From G965195345 sp965277625 (GTDB lineage Bacteria > Pseudomonadota > Gammaproteobacteria > CAKMZV01): 64,000 bases of DNA. The stretch covers positions 248,001-312,000 of the forward strand of contig OZ255827.1 in the NCBI GenBank assembly GCA_965277625.1, given 5' to 3'. Below, piece after piece: positions 45,236-53,220 of the stretch. Each line of letters starts with the position of its first letter. The first letter of the stretch is position 1. The notes below the pieces were generated by a model, which worked only from the letters and a program-made list of their open reading frames with translations, was not told the DNA's origin and searched no databases. A program made the position numbers and the translations under genes.

Positions 45236-46774
45236 TTATACAAATGATTTTTTAAAACCTTCAACGGCCGCTTTAATACCATCGACGATGTCATCGCTGT
45301 AATCACCTGCTTCGTTGATTTGATCAACCAATGCTTTTGCTTCGGATGCAATATATTGATGCAATCCTTTTTCAAATTCACCAATGCGGGTGACGGGGAC
45401 ATCATCCAGATAACCATTGTTGGCTGCATACAAGGTGATGCCCATTTCAGCAAGAGAACGCGGCGTATATTGGGGTTGTTTCATCAATTCAGTGACGCGT
45501 TGACCGCGCTCTAATTGTGCCCGTGTGGCCTCGTCCAAGTCTGAAGCAAATTGTGCGAAAGCTTGCAATTCACGATACTGTGCCAAGTCTAAGCGAACAC
45601 CACCGCCCAGTTTTTTGATGATCTTGGTTTGTGCCGCGCCGCCGACCCGTGATACCGATAGACCCGCATTAATGGCAGGACGAATGCCTTGGGCAAACAA
45701 ATTGGTTTCAAGGAATATTTGTCCGTCCGTGATCGAAATAACATTGGTGGGTACAAAAGCGGATACGTCGCCCGCTTGGGTTTCAATAATGGGCAATGCG
45801 GTTAAGGAACCGGTTTGACCTTTAACTTTACCTTCGGTGAATTTTTCAACGTAGGTCGTGTTCACACGTGAGGCGCGTTCGAGTAAGCGCGAATGGAGAT
45901 AAAACACATCCCCTGGATAAGCTTCACGGCCTGGAGGGCGACGAAGCAAGAGTGAGATTTGACGATAGGCCCAAGCTTGTTTGGTTAAGTCATCATAAAT
46001 GATCAGAGCGTCTTCGCCACGATCGCGGAAGTATTCGCCCATTGAGCAGCCCGAATAGGGCGCTAAAAATTGTAAAGCTGAAGCATCAGAGGCGTTGGCT
46101 GCGACAACGGTTGTGTATTCCATGGCACCCGCATCTTCTAAGCGACCGATGATCGTTCTAACAGACGACGCTTTTTGGCCGATGGCAACGTACACACATT
46201 TCACACCACTGCCTTTTTGGTTGATGATGGCATCAATGGCAATGGCTGTTTTACCCGTTTGTCTGTCACCGATGATCAATTCCCGTTGGCCACGGCCGAT
46301 TGGGATCATGGAGTCAACCGCAGTAATCCCTGTTTGTAAAGATTGAGAGACACTTTGACGTTCAATAACGCCAGGCGCAATTCGTTCAATGGGGCTTCTT
46401 TCAGCGGTATCTATATCACCTTTGCCGTCAATGGGGCGTCCCAAAGCGTCAACTACGCGACCAAGCAGTGCTTTGCCAACAGGCACATCTAAAATACGAC
46501 CAGTACATTTGACTTTGTCGCCTTCTGATAGATGCTCATAGGCGCCAAGTACAGCAATCCCCACGGAATCTTCTTCCAAGTTGAGTGCCAGACCAAATGT
46601 GGTTTCATCCAATTGCACCATCTCGCCATATTGCACATCGGACAAGCCATAAATGCGCGCAATGCCGTCGGCAACTGAAATAATTGTGCCTTCGTTGGTT
46701 TCTTGGGCACTGGTATCAACGTTGCTGATACTGCTTTTTATTAAATCACTGATTTCTGAAGGGTTGAGTTGCAT
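45236..46774 (-). CDS. atpA: ATP synthase F1 subunit alpha
   Basis: 512 residues, near the usual 513. Walker A is GDRQTGKTAIAID (about 170), then VYVAIGQKASSVR and DALIIYDDLTKQAWAYRQISLLLRRPPGREAYPGD, and the arginine-finger region ISVTRVGG-like LSVSRVGGAAQTK. It forms the non-catalytic subunits that alternate with beta in F1. The gene sits 8 bp after atpH. Confidence 0.97.
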   Translation of the reverse strand: MQLNPSEISDLIKSSISNVDTSAQETNEGTIISVADGIARIYGLSDVQYGEMVQLDETTFGLALNLEEDSVGIAVLGAYEHLSEGDKVKCTGRILDVPVGKALLGRVVDALGRPIDGKGDIDTAERSPIERIAPGVIERQSVSQSLQTGITAVDSMIPIGRGQRELIIGDRQTGKTAIAIDAIINQKGSGVKCVYVAIGQKASSVRTIIGRLEDAGAMEYTTVVAANASDASALQFLAPYSGCSMGEYFRDRGEDALIIYDDLTKQAWAYRQISLLLRRPPGREAYPGDVFYLHSRLLERASRVNTTYVEKFTEGKVKGQTGSLTALPIIETQAGDVSAFVPTNVISITDGQIFLETNLFAQGIRPAINAGLSVSRVGGAAQTKIIKKLGGGVRLDLAQYRELQAFAQFASDLDEATRAQLERGQRVTELMKQPQYTPRSLAEMGITLYAANNGYLDDVPVTRIGEFEKGLHQYIASEAKALVDQINEAGDYSDDIVDGIKAAVEGFKKSFV

Positions 46775-46782
46775 TTATTACC

Positions 46783-47322
46783 TCACTGCAAAATTTCAGT
46801 TTCTAACTGTTTTATTCGTCTTAACAAGGTACTGTCGATGACCTTATCGTTTAATTCTATGCGCAACCCACCAATCAAAGATTCATCAATCTCAAATGTG
46901 GTGGTTACGGGTGTTTCATAGCGTTTTGTCAGTTGCTTAGACAAAGTTTGTTGCTGTTCTTGTGACAATGGCACGGCAGAAATAATGCGACAATTCAAGC
47001 GTTGTTCATGCGCATCCAAAAGTGCATTGAATGATTGCAATATGTCTGCGATCACATTCAGCCGTTTGTTCTTTGCCAATAGTTTAACAAAGTTGATTTG
47101 CGCTTGATCAAAGCCATTTTTCTCTAAGGATTTGATCATGCTTTTGCCAATCAATTCGCTGTCAATCCGTGGATCTTCTAACAAAGATTTGAGCGATTCG
47201 TTTTGGCAGGCCTCATTCAAGGCCACCAGAGCGGTTCGCCATTGTGCGCTGGTTTGATGCTCCAGTGCAAAAGCAAAAGCGGCTTTTGCATAAGGTCTTG
47301 CCACAAGTGCGTTTGAACTCAT
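46783..47322 (-). CDS. atpH: ATP synthase F1 subunit delta
   Basis: 179 residues. The start NALVARPYAKAAFAFALEH is the standard OSCP/delta N-terminus, and the C-terminal segment IGGLRIELNDKVIDSTLLRRIKQLETEIL matches 'GG-h-x-I-x-DxxIDxSxxxRLxxL'. It fastens the peripheral stalk to the top of F1. Its start overlaps the end of atpF by 4 bp (ATGA), so the two are translationally coupled. Confidence 0.95.
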   Translation of the reverse strand: MSSNALVARPYAKAAFAFALEHQTSAQWRTALVALNEACQNESLKSLLEDPRIDSELIGKSMIKSLEKNGFDQAQINFVKLLAKNKRLNVIADILQSFNALLDAHEQRLNCRIISAVPLSQEQQQTLSKQLTKRYETPVTTTFEIDESLIGGLRIELNDKVIDSTLLRRIKQLETEILQ

Positions 47323-47795
47323 TGGACCAACTGTTTAGAAACGTCGTCAATGATGTCTGAATGATTTTTGGTATTCAGTTCACGCGCTAACACTTTTTCA
47401 GCACCGGCCATGACCAAAGCACCCACTTCTTTGCGCAATGCTTCTTTGGCGGCGTTGACTTGTTGCTCAATGGCCGATTCGGCATTGGCTCGTATTTTTT
47501 TCGCTTCTTCTACAGCACTCAACTTGGCGGCTTCAACAATCTCGGTTTCACGTTTGTGTGAAACGTCTAACAGTTTTTGCGCTTCTTTTTTCGCTTCTGC
47601 CAGAATTTCGCGAGCCCTTTCTTCTGCTTTTTCAAATTCTTCGCGCCCAGATTCAGCGGCCATCAGACCCTCTTCAATCTTCTTCTGTCTGGCTTCCATT
47701 GCTTGAACCATCGGTCCCCAAAGGAACTGACGAATCAGCACAATTAATACCAAAAAGGCAATGACTTGTAGGAGAAGTGTAATATTAATGTCCAC
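47319..47795 (-). CDS. atpF: ATP synthase Fo subunit b
   Basis: 158 residues. One N-terminal membrane helix (ITLLLQVIAFLVLIVLIRQFLWGPM) leads into a long charged coiled coil (ARQKKIEEGLMAAESGREEFEKAEERAREIL onward). This is the peripheral stator stalk, present as a dimer. It lies 27 bp after atpE and overlaps atpH by 4 bp. Confidence 0.96.
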   Translation of the reverse strand: MDINITLLLQVIAFLVLIVLIRQFLWGPMVQAMEARQKKIEEGLMAAESGREEFEKAEERAREILAEAKKEAQKLLDVSHKRETEIVEAAKLSAVEEAKKIRANAESAIEQQVNAAKEALRKEVGALVMAGAEKVLARELNTKNHSDIIDDVSKQLVQ

Positions 47796-47822
47796 GATAG
47801 ACTCCGTATAAGTTAAAGGGTT

Positions 47823-48083
47823 TTAACCACCGAGGAATGGGTTCGCAAAAGTAAACCACATGGCAAACGCCAAAATAATGAATGGGAATGATTCCATTAA
47901 CCCAGCAAAAATAAAGGTGTTGGTCATCAGCATGGGACGAAGTTCGGGTTGACGTGCAATACCTTCTAAAGTTTTAGCACAAATCAGCCCCCAGCCTATT
48001 GCTGAGCCTAAGCCTGCAGCAGCCAACATCATACCGACAGCTATTGCAGTTGAAGAAACCACTTGAACGGTTATTGCATCCAT
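47823..48083 (-). CDS. atpE: ATP synthase Fo subunit c
   Basis: An 86-residue hairpin of two membrane helices joined by the polar loop ARQPE (residues 43-47). The ion-binding carboxylate in helix 2 is Glu64 (FAGLMESFPFI), where most gammaproteobacteria have Asp, and it is followed by Ser65. In helix 1 the residue at the position of the Na+-ligand Gln32 of Ilyobacter is Trp31 (GSAIGWGLI); Vibrio and Pseudomonas have Phe there as I recall. The Glu-Ser pair is shared with Na+-type rings, but the missing Gln argues for proton use. The ring drives the central shaft. Confidence 0.95.
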   Translation of the reverse strand: MDAITVQVVSSTAIAVGMMLAAAGLGSAIGWGLICAKTLEGIARQPELRPMLMTNTFIFAGLMESFPFIILAFAMWFTFANPFLGG

Positions 48084-48123
48084 GAATACTCCTTGTTACG
48101 TTATAGAAAAAGTTAAATTAAAA

Positions 48124-48969
48124 TTAATGTCCACTATCGTCTGCCATGGATATGTAAACGATTGTTAGCACCATAAAAATGAAAGCTTGTAGTGTGATCA
48201 CTAAAACGTGAAAAGCCAGCCAAATAAAATCTAAGCCAACCTGTAAAGGCGCCCAAATAAAGGCCGCCGCACCTGTGACTAAAGTGCCCCCAATAAGGGC
48301 TATGAGCAAGAAGACCAATTCCCCTGCAAACATATTACCAAACAGCCGCAGTCCTAAGCTCAACGGTTTGGAAATTTCTTCAATCAAAGTCATCAATATA
48401 TTAAAAGGCATGGCAAATTTACCAAAAGGGTGGAACAGGAACATTTTGATGAACCCAATAAACCCTTTGGCTTTAATATTATAGTAGGTAACAATCCCAA
48501 AAACGGTCAATGCCATACCCAAAGGTGCATTGGCATCCGTGGTGGGCACAACTTTCAAATAGAATCCGTGATCGCCAGTTATTATTTCCGCAAGGCGTGG
48601 CAGCAGATCCACGGGAATGAGATCCATAAAATTCATCAGCCATATCCAGCAGAATGCGGTCATGGCAATGGGTCCAATCCAGGGGTTCTTTTTAGGATAG
48701 ACGTCGCTGATTTGTGATTGAACAAACTCAACGATCACTTCAAAAAAATTCTGTAGTCCGAGGGGCACACCCATGGTAACGTTACGAGTGGCACGCCAGC
48801 CGACGAAAACCAGAAGCGCACCGAGTAAGATTGAAATCCCAAGGGTGTCCAAGTTGACTTGCATAAACTGACCCGTGGTACATTTGTCAGCACCTTCCAA
48901 GCTAATGCAATTATTAGCCAGATGATGTTGAATGTATTCAACCGTTGTGGGTTTATGTTCAGTGGCCAA
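48124..48969 (-). CDS. atpB: ATP synthase Fo subunit a
   Basis: 281 residues with five to six membrane helices. The essential arginine is in SLGLRLFGNMFAGELVFLLIAL, and the last helix LVITLQAFIFMVLTIVYISMA has the conserved Gln. NFFEVIVEFVQSQ and MDLIPVDLLPR are typical gammaproteobacterial segments. With the c-ring it forms the ion path of Fo. It lies 40 bp upstream of atpE. Confidence 0.96.
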   Translation of the reverse strand: MATEHKPTTVEYIQHHLANNCISLEGADKCTTGQFMQVNLDTLGISILLGALLVFVGWRATRNVTMGVPLGLQNFFEVIVEFVQSQISDVYPKKNPWIGPIAMTAFCWIWLMNFMDLIPVDLLPRLAEIITGDHGFYLKVVPTTDANAPLGMALTVFGIVTYYNIKAKGFIGFIKMFLFHPFGKFAMPFNILMTLIEEISKPLSLGLRLFGNMFAGELVFLLIALIGGTLVTGAAAFIWAPLQVGLDFIWLAFHVLVITLQAFIFMVLTIVYISMADDSGH

Positions 48970-49000
48970 GTTGTCTCCTGCTTATTTAAACAAAAATGGG

Positions 49001-49381
49001 TTAATCTGTTAGTCTTTTCTTCGTCACCAATAAAAAAATCGGCGCCATGAGCATTGCAATAAAAGGCAACACAATGGCAAAAGGCATTTGTGGCCAATTT
49101 TTTATGCCAATGGCGAGTAGCGCACCGACACTAATAAATCGAATCACAGCGCCTGCATACAAAATCACCATGCCTAATTTCGGATCCGTATCACTGACTC
49201 TGTCCGAAAGCGTAGCGCTGATGGACAAAATGAGCGCATAAACACCACCGATCAATAGGCTGTAAGCAAATGCGGGCATGGCATCCAAATCAATGACCGT
49301 GCCTACGGCAAAAATAGTCATACCAGTGAAAAACTGAATGGTAAAAACTTTACGCTGCTGCTTGGCTAGTTGTTGTGACAT
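49001..49381 (-). CDS. atpI: ATP synthase subunit I (AtpI)
   Basis: 126 residues with four membrane helices (FFTGMTIFAVGTVI, YSLLIGGVYALILSIS, GMVILYAGAVIRFISVGALLAIG, IVLPFIAMLMAPIFLL). The position just before atpB and the RF-x-x-V helix fit the AtpI/subunit I family, a proposed assembly factor for the c-ring that is not part of the finished enzyme. It starts 6 bp after the small gene at 49388. Confidence 0.8.
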   Translation of the reverse strand: MSQQLAKQQRKVFTIQFFTGMTIFAVGTVIDLDAMPAFAYSLLIGGVYALILSISATLSDRVSDTDPKLGMVILYAGAVIRFISVGALLAIGIKNWPQMPFAIVLPFIAMLMAPIFLLVTKKRLTD

Positions 49382-49387
49382 TCGCTC

Positions 49388-49618
49388 TTATTTTTCATCG
49401 TTTTGAGACATTTTATTCAGGATTTCATGTATGCGAATGAAACCACCAACAATGCCCAAAAAACCGCTTGCAATCATCAGCCAAGGTCGGGTATTAAAAA
49501 TTTCGTCAATGAAATATCCAACTAAAAACCCAGATATTACCATGGCACTAAAGGTTGTGCCAACGCTCATTAAAACGAAATTGGCTGTTTTCGTACCCCG
49601 TTTTTTATTGACCATCAC
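49388..49618 (-). CDS. Small two-helix AtpZ/AtpI-like protein at the head of the atp operon
   Basis: 76 residues with two membrane helices: VLMSVGTTFSAMVISGFLVGYFID and WLMIASGFLGIVGGFIRIHEIL. The pattern of a GYxxD between helices, a WxxxxGxxxGxxxGF second helix and a short polar tail is that of AtpZ-like (F0F1-ATPase assembly/Mg2+ transport) proteins. Classical E. coli-type operons have only atpI here, so the extra gene is notable. It starts GTG-ATG, with the operon's -10 box 8 nt before the GTG and no Shine-Dalgarno, which suggests a leaderless start. Confidence 0.7.
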   Translation of the reverse strand: MMVNKKRGTKTANFVLMSVGTTFSAMVISGFLVGYFIDEIFNTRPWLMIASGFLGIVGGFIRIHEILNKMSQNDEK

Positions 49619-49626
49619 TGGTGTAA

Positions 49627-49655
49627 ATTATAAGCTCTTTAGTATTTATGTGCAA
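49627..49655 (-). promoter_or_regulatory. Promoter of the atp operon
   Basis: On the minus strand TTGCAC (49655-49650) and TATAAT (49632-49627) are separated by exactly 17 bp. The -10 ends 8 nt before the GTG start codon at 49618. Confidence 0.6.
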
Positions 49656-49686
49656 AACTATTTTAGCTAAAAATCAACTATGCTGG

Positions 49687-49707
49687 TGATGCGCTGTTGG
49701 CGCGTCA
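49687..49707 (-). terminator. Hairpin after the DUF2723 gene, upstream of the atp promoter
   Basis: TGATGCGC (49687-49694) pairs with GCGCGTCA (49700-49707) with one G-T pair around TGTTG. On the minus strand it follows the stop at 49725 by about 18 nt, with a short T-run some 15 nt further on. It would separate the psd transcript from the atp operon. Confidence 0.5.
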
Positions 49708-49724
49708 GCGTTTAATCGAAGTGA

Positions 49725-52256
49725 CTATTGCGCTTGATTATTTTGCTGTAATCTATTCAACAGACTCAGCAGTTGAACCACTTGTGGATTTTCGGGTTCT
49801 AGCGCTTGCGCACGACCTAAGAACATGGCGGCTTCATCGTATTGTTTGTAGTAAATGAGAATCTTTGATATATTGATGAGCCCGTCAAAATGATTGGGAT
49901 CAATGGCTAATAATTTTTTCAACAGCATCAAGGCTTTCTGATATTCTTTCTGCAACACAGCCATGCCCGTTCCAAGGAAATACACCTCAACGCTGTCAGG
50001 ATGGATGGCTTGTAGAAGATTCATTTGTTCTAAAATCAGCTCTGGTTTTCCAGCAACCAAGGCATCCAAGCCTTTTTGGTAAATGGTATTAATCTTCTGT
50101 TGTTTTTCTAATAATGCCACCCGATGATCGGGCTCAGCAAAACCGGTTTTACGCAGATTCGTAATGATTTCACTGCCTCTAATCACATTGGGATATTGTG
50201 ATTCCCAGTGTGCCATTTTTTTATCCTCGCCCACCTGGGCATAGAGTTCAAGCAAGGATTTTAAAGGGGGGCTGTCGTTGGCCTCGTAAACCCCCACACC
50301 TTCTAACAGGGTTTTTTCAAGCAACTGGTAGTTGAGCCTAGTCAATTTTATCGATTGAACACGCCCCAGATATTCGTAATAGAGCGATTGATCGTAAGGG
50401 TCTTGCCGTTCAAAATGTGATTTTATGCGTTTGAGATTATCAACATGACGGGCATATTCACTTTCAGGCGATCGATTTTCATACCAAGCATAAGCTTGGG
50501 CCACATTACCATAGGCGGTCGATTCTAAAGCCGCTCTCAAAGGGGCTTTTTGTGGATCAGAATCGGCCAATTTATAGTAAATTTCAGACATGAGATTCGC
50601 CTGCTTGATTTGCATATTTCGCGTCCATTGGTCATGGGTATTAAACACATCGGTCTTTTTCACTAAGTCAATCAGCGGGTCTATTGCTTTGTAAGTGAAG
50701 TGCGTTGCTGAGCTGATGCTCAGTACTTTTTTTAAAATGCCGTAATCTTCAAAGTGACCTTTGACGTTTTGCTCGTAGAATACATAAGTGGGTCTGGTGG
50801 ACTTTCGCACCAACTCAGCATAGGCTTCGTCTTTCTTTTTAGTCGGTGTGAGTGCCGTGGTCAATCGATTGCCCAATGCCAATGATTGTCCATTATAGAG
50901 TGTGACGTCTGGTCGATAGTGCTCGGCATATCGTTTGTAAATAATGGGCAAATGGGAGTCATCATAGGTTATCAATATCGCATTCTGTTCTAAACTATCG
51001 AGGATGGTTGTGGCAAATTGATCTGCAAAAGTCGTTTTATCCCGCCAATTTAATTGGCCATTGATCACGCTCAAATAAGCAACGACCAAGCCCACCAAAG
51101 CCGTACTGAGCCATTGCCCTTTTTTCACATAGCGATTGATGATGATCTGTAATTGGTACAAACCAACACCACCCAATAGCACGACCAGCCCCCATGACGT
51201 CAAAGGATACACGCGAAAAACATCGCGCCAAATGAGGGTATAAGTAAAATTCAACAGATAGAGCAGCAACAGCAGGCTGCCCGATAATATTGACAGCGTC
51301 AGGCCCATGCCCAAAACCACACGATTTTTCAGCAAGATCAGCAACCCCAAGATGGCTAAGGCAATCCAAACCCATGAAAATTGGGCGACGGTGATGTCGA
51401 GAAACCAGTAGAAAAAATCTTGTTTGTCGTCCAAATTCGCGCCTTGATCGTCAACCGACGAATAGCCCTTTCTTGTCAGATAAAACACAAAGTCTTTCCA
51501 AGTGGTTATCGGGCCGTAAAAGCTGATAAAAGGGTCGCTTAAGGAACGAAGCCACATATAGAGGTATGGTAACAATCCAGCCAAAAAACAGCCCAGTGCG
51601 ATAAAGAAATTCCAGCCTTTGAGCAAAGGCCACAGTTCACGCCATGCTGGGATTAACACAAAAGGAATCAGCACCCCTGCGAGGACAAAAAGCGGCCAGT
51701 GGTTACTGAGTCCAAGGCCCGCTGTCAATGCCAATAAAATAAGCCACCGTCTGCACGGCTTATGAGCCAGCTCTAAGCTGAATGCGAACATCCAAAAAAA
51801 CAACATGGCATTGAGCGCATAAACTTCTTGCGTAATGGCCTGTGACCAGAAGTACAACGACAAGCCATTGACCAGCCCTGCGCCTAAAGCGGCCCAAAAA
51901 TGCCCCGTCAATCTCAAACAAATAAAAGCGATTGCGACGCTGGCCAAAGCCGCGGTCACCGCACTGAAAATGGCCACACCGTGGGCTGGCGTGATGAATG
52001 GAATGTGGGCAAATGGTGGACAGAGGATGGTGTATAAGGGATAACCGGGCGGGTGGGCAATGCCAGCATAATAACAGACTGAGGCAAATAACCCAGAATC
52101 CTCAAAACCCACTGTAAAAGGCATGGTGATTAAGTAGGCAATGAAGCAATATAGAAAAACACTCCAGCCTAATTTTTTGTGCGTAGAGCGATCAATCTGA
52201 GCATAAGGTATTTGCGCAAATACTGTATTTAATAAGGACAAAAGACGGTCTTTCAT
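49725..52256 (-). CDS. DUF2723 (GT-C-like) membrane protein with C-terminal TPRs
   Basis: 843 residues. The N-terminal half has about eleven membrane helices; the first periplasmic loop holds FEDSGLFASVCYYAGIAHPP (51-70), the DUF2723 signature with an acidic pair like the catalytic residues of protein O-mannosyltransferase-type GT-C enzymes. The C-terminal half is soluble and ends in tetratricopeptide-like repeats (about 720-835: LILEQMNLLQAIHPDSVEVYF, YQKALMLLKKLLAIDPNHFD, YDEAAMFLGRAQALEPENPQ). I infer transfer of a lipid-linked sugar on the outer side of the inner membrane; acceptor unknown. It overlaps psd by 4 bp. Confidence 0.75.
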   Translation of the reverse strand: MKDRLLSLLNTVFAQIPYAQIDRSTHKKLGWSVFLYCFIAYLITMPFTVGFEDSGLFASVCYYAGIAHPPGYPLYTILCPPFAHIPFITPAHGVAIFSAVTAALASVAIAFICLRLTGHFWAALGAGLVNGLSLYFWSQAITQEVYALNAMLFFWMFAFSLELAHKPCRRWLILLALTAGLGLSNHWPLFVLAGVLIPFVLIPAWRELWPLLKGWNFFIALGCFLAGLLPYLYMWLRSLSDPFISFYGPITTWKDFVFYLTRKGYSSVDDQGANLDDKQDFFYWFLDITVAQFSWVWIALAILGLLILLKNRVVLGMGLTLSILSGSLLLLLYLLNFTYTLIWRDVFRVYPLTSWGLVVLLGGVGLYQLQIIINRYVKKGQWLSTALVGLVVAYLSVINGQLNWRDKTTFADQFATTILDSLEQNAILITYDDSHLPIIYKRYAEHYRPDVTLYNGQSLALGNRLTTALTPTKKKDEAYAELVRKSTRPTYVFYEQNVKGHFEDYGILKKVLSISSATHFTYKAIDPLIDLVKKTDVFNTHDQWTRNMQIKQANLMSEIYYKLADSDPQKAPLRAALESTAYGNVAQAYAWYENRSPESEYARHVDNLKRIKSHFERQDPYDQSLYYEYLGRVQSIKLTRLNYQLLEKTLLEGVGVYEANDSPPLKSLLELYAQVGEDKKMAHWESQYPNVIRGSEIITNLRKTGFAEPDHRVALLEKQQKINTIYQKGLDALVAGKPELILEQMNLLQAIHPDSVEVYFLGTGMAVLQKEYQKALMLLKKLLAIDPNHFDGLINISKILIYYKQYDEAAMFLGRAQALEPENPQVVQLLSLLNRLQQNNQAQ

Positions 52257-53092
52257 TGTGCGGATTTTGGTTCAATGAGGGTGGCGATGGTTTGACCCAT
52301 CTTGACGGGGGTATAAGCTTGCTGAGTCAACTCGGCTACGTTGCGTGGCAATATCATAATAATGGTTGAGCCAAAATAAAACCGTCCGAGTTCTTGTCCT
52401 TTTTTAAAAGACCAAACATGGTCGGGCGTATAAATGAACTGATCCCGCTGAAGGTCCGCAACTTTTTTTTGCCAAACCGTTTCAATGCCAGCGACCAACA
52501 ATGCCCCGACAAAGACGATGATGATGGGACCAATGGCCGTTTCAAATATGGCATACAAACGTTCATTTCGCGCCATCAGTTGAGGGATGGCGAGGGTTGA
52601 TTTTTCGTTGACTGAAAATAAAGTGCCTGGCACGTACACGCTCTTTAGTAATTGCCCGTCTAAAGGCATGTGCACCCGATGATAATCTTTGGGCGATAAA
52701 TAAATGGTTGAATAAAGTCCACCTTCAAATTCTTTGGCCAGGGCTTGATCTTGTAATAAATCAGTCAATGCATAGCGCCGTCCTTTGGCTTGAAACAGGC
52801 GCTGTGCTTGAATGATGCCTTGTTCGCTGATCACGCCATCTGCGCCAGCAACGATGGCATTTGATGCGGGTGCTATGGGTCGTGCTGTTGCAATGAGCGC
52901 CCGCGTAAAGAAGGCGTTGAAATGCTCAAATCGGTCAATTGATTGAATCTCTGCTTCATCTAAGCCTATGCCAAAATAGCGCATGGCCCATTGGATCAGT
53001 CTGTTTTTTATCCACCCTTGACGGCTTTGCGCAAGCACAGCCACAGCGCGAGTCAGGCACTTCTTAGGCAAGCAATATTGAAGATAAAACAT
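52253..53092 (-). CDS. psd: Phosphatidylserine decarboxylase proenzyme
   Basis: 279 residues. YSTIYLSPKDYHRVHMPLDG contains the conserved His of the proton-relay region, and FYFGSTIIMI holds the Gly-Ser-Thr where self-cleavage makes the pyruvoyl group from Ser242. The motif reads FGST where E. coli has LGST. It makes phosphatidylethanolamine from phosphatidylserine at the inner membrane. ATGA overlap with the DUF2723 gene downstream implies one transcript, a link between lipid synthesis and an envelope glycosyltransferase. Upstream a TAGAAT lies 11 nt before the ATG; no clear ribosome site is seen. Confidence 0.93.
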   Translation of the reverse strand: MFYLQYCLPKKCLTRAVAVLAQSRQGWIKNRLIQWAMRYFGIGLDEAEIQSIDRFEHFNAFFTRALIATARPIAPASNAIVAGADGVISEQGIIQAQRLFQAKGRRYALTDLLQDQALAKEFEGGLYSTIYLSPKDYHRVHMPLDGQLLKSVYVPGTLFSVNEKSTLAIPQLMARNERLYAIFETAIGPIIIVFVGALLVAGIETVWQKKVADLQRDQFIYTPDHVWSFKKGQELGRFYFGSTIIMILPRNVAELTQQAYTPVKMGQTIATLIEPKSAQ

Positions 53093-53111
53093 ATTTATGT
53101 GGAATTCTAAT

Positions 53112-53140
53112 CTTGAAATGAGTCAATCGGTATATATATA
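53112..53140 (+). promoter_or_regulatory. htpG promoter with sigma-32-like -35 half
   Basis: CTTGAAA (53112-53118) equals the sigma-32 -35 consensus. The expected CCCCAT-type -10 is not present; instead TATATA (53135-53140) follows TTGAAA by 16 bp, a sigma-70 arrangement. GAGGAG stands 8 nt before the htpG ATG. Confidence 0.45.
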
Positions 53141-53220
53141 GCCAATAGATGTTAGCATTCTAATCCACTAATTATATTTTAAATCATTCAGAAACGACAC
53201 CCATACTGAGGAGTTAGACC

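Noticed and set aside
53131..53140. TATATATATA as a simple-sequence switch.
   Set aside because: It is only five dinucleotide units, too short to expect slippage, and is better read as part of the htpG promoter.
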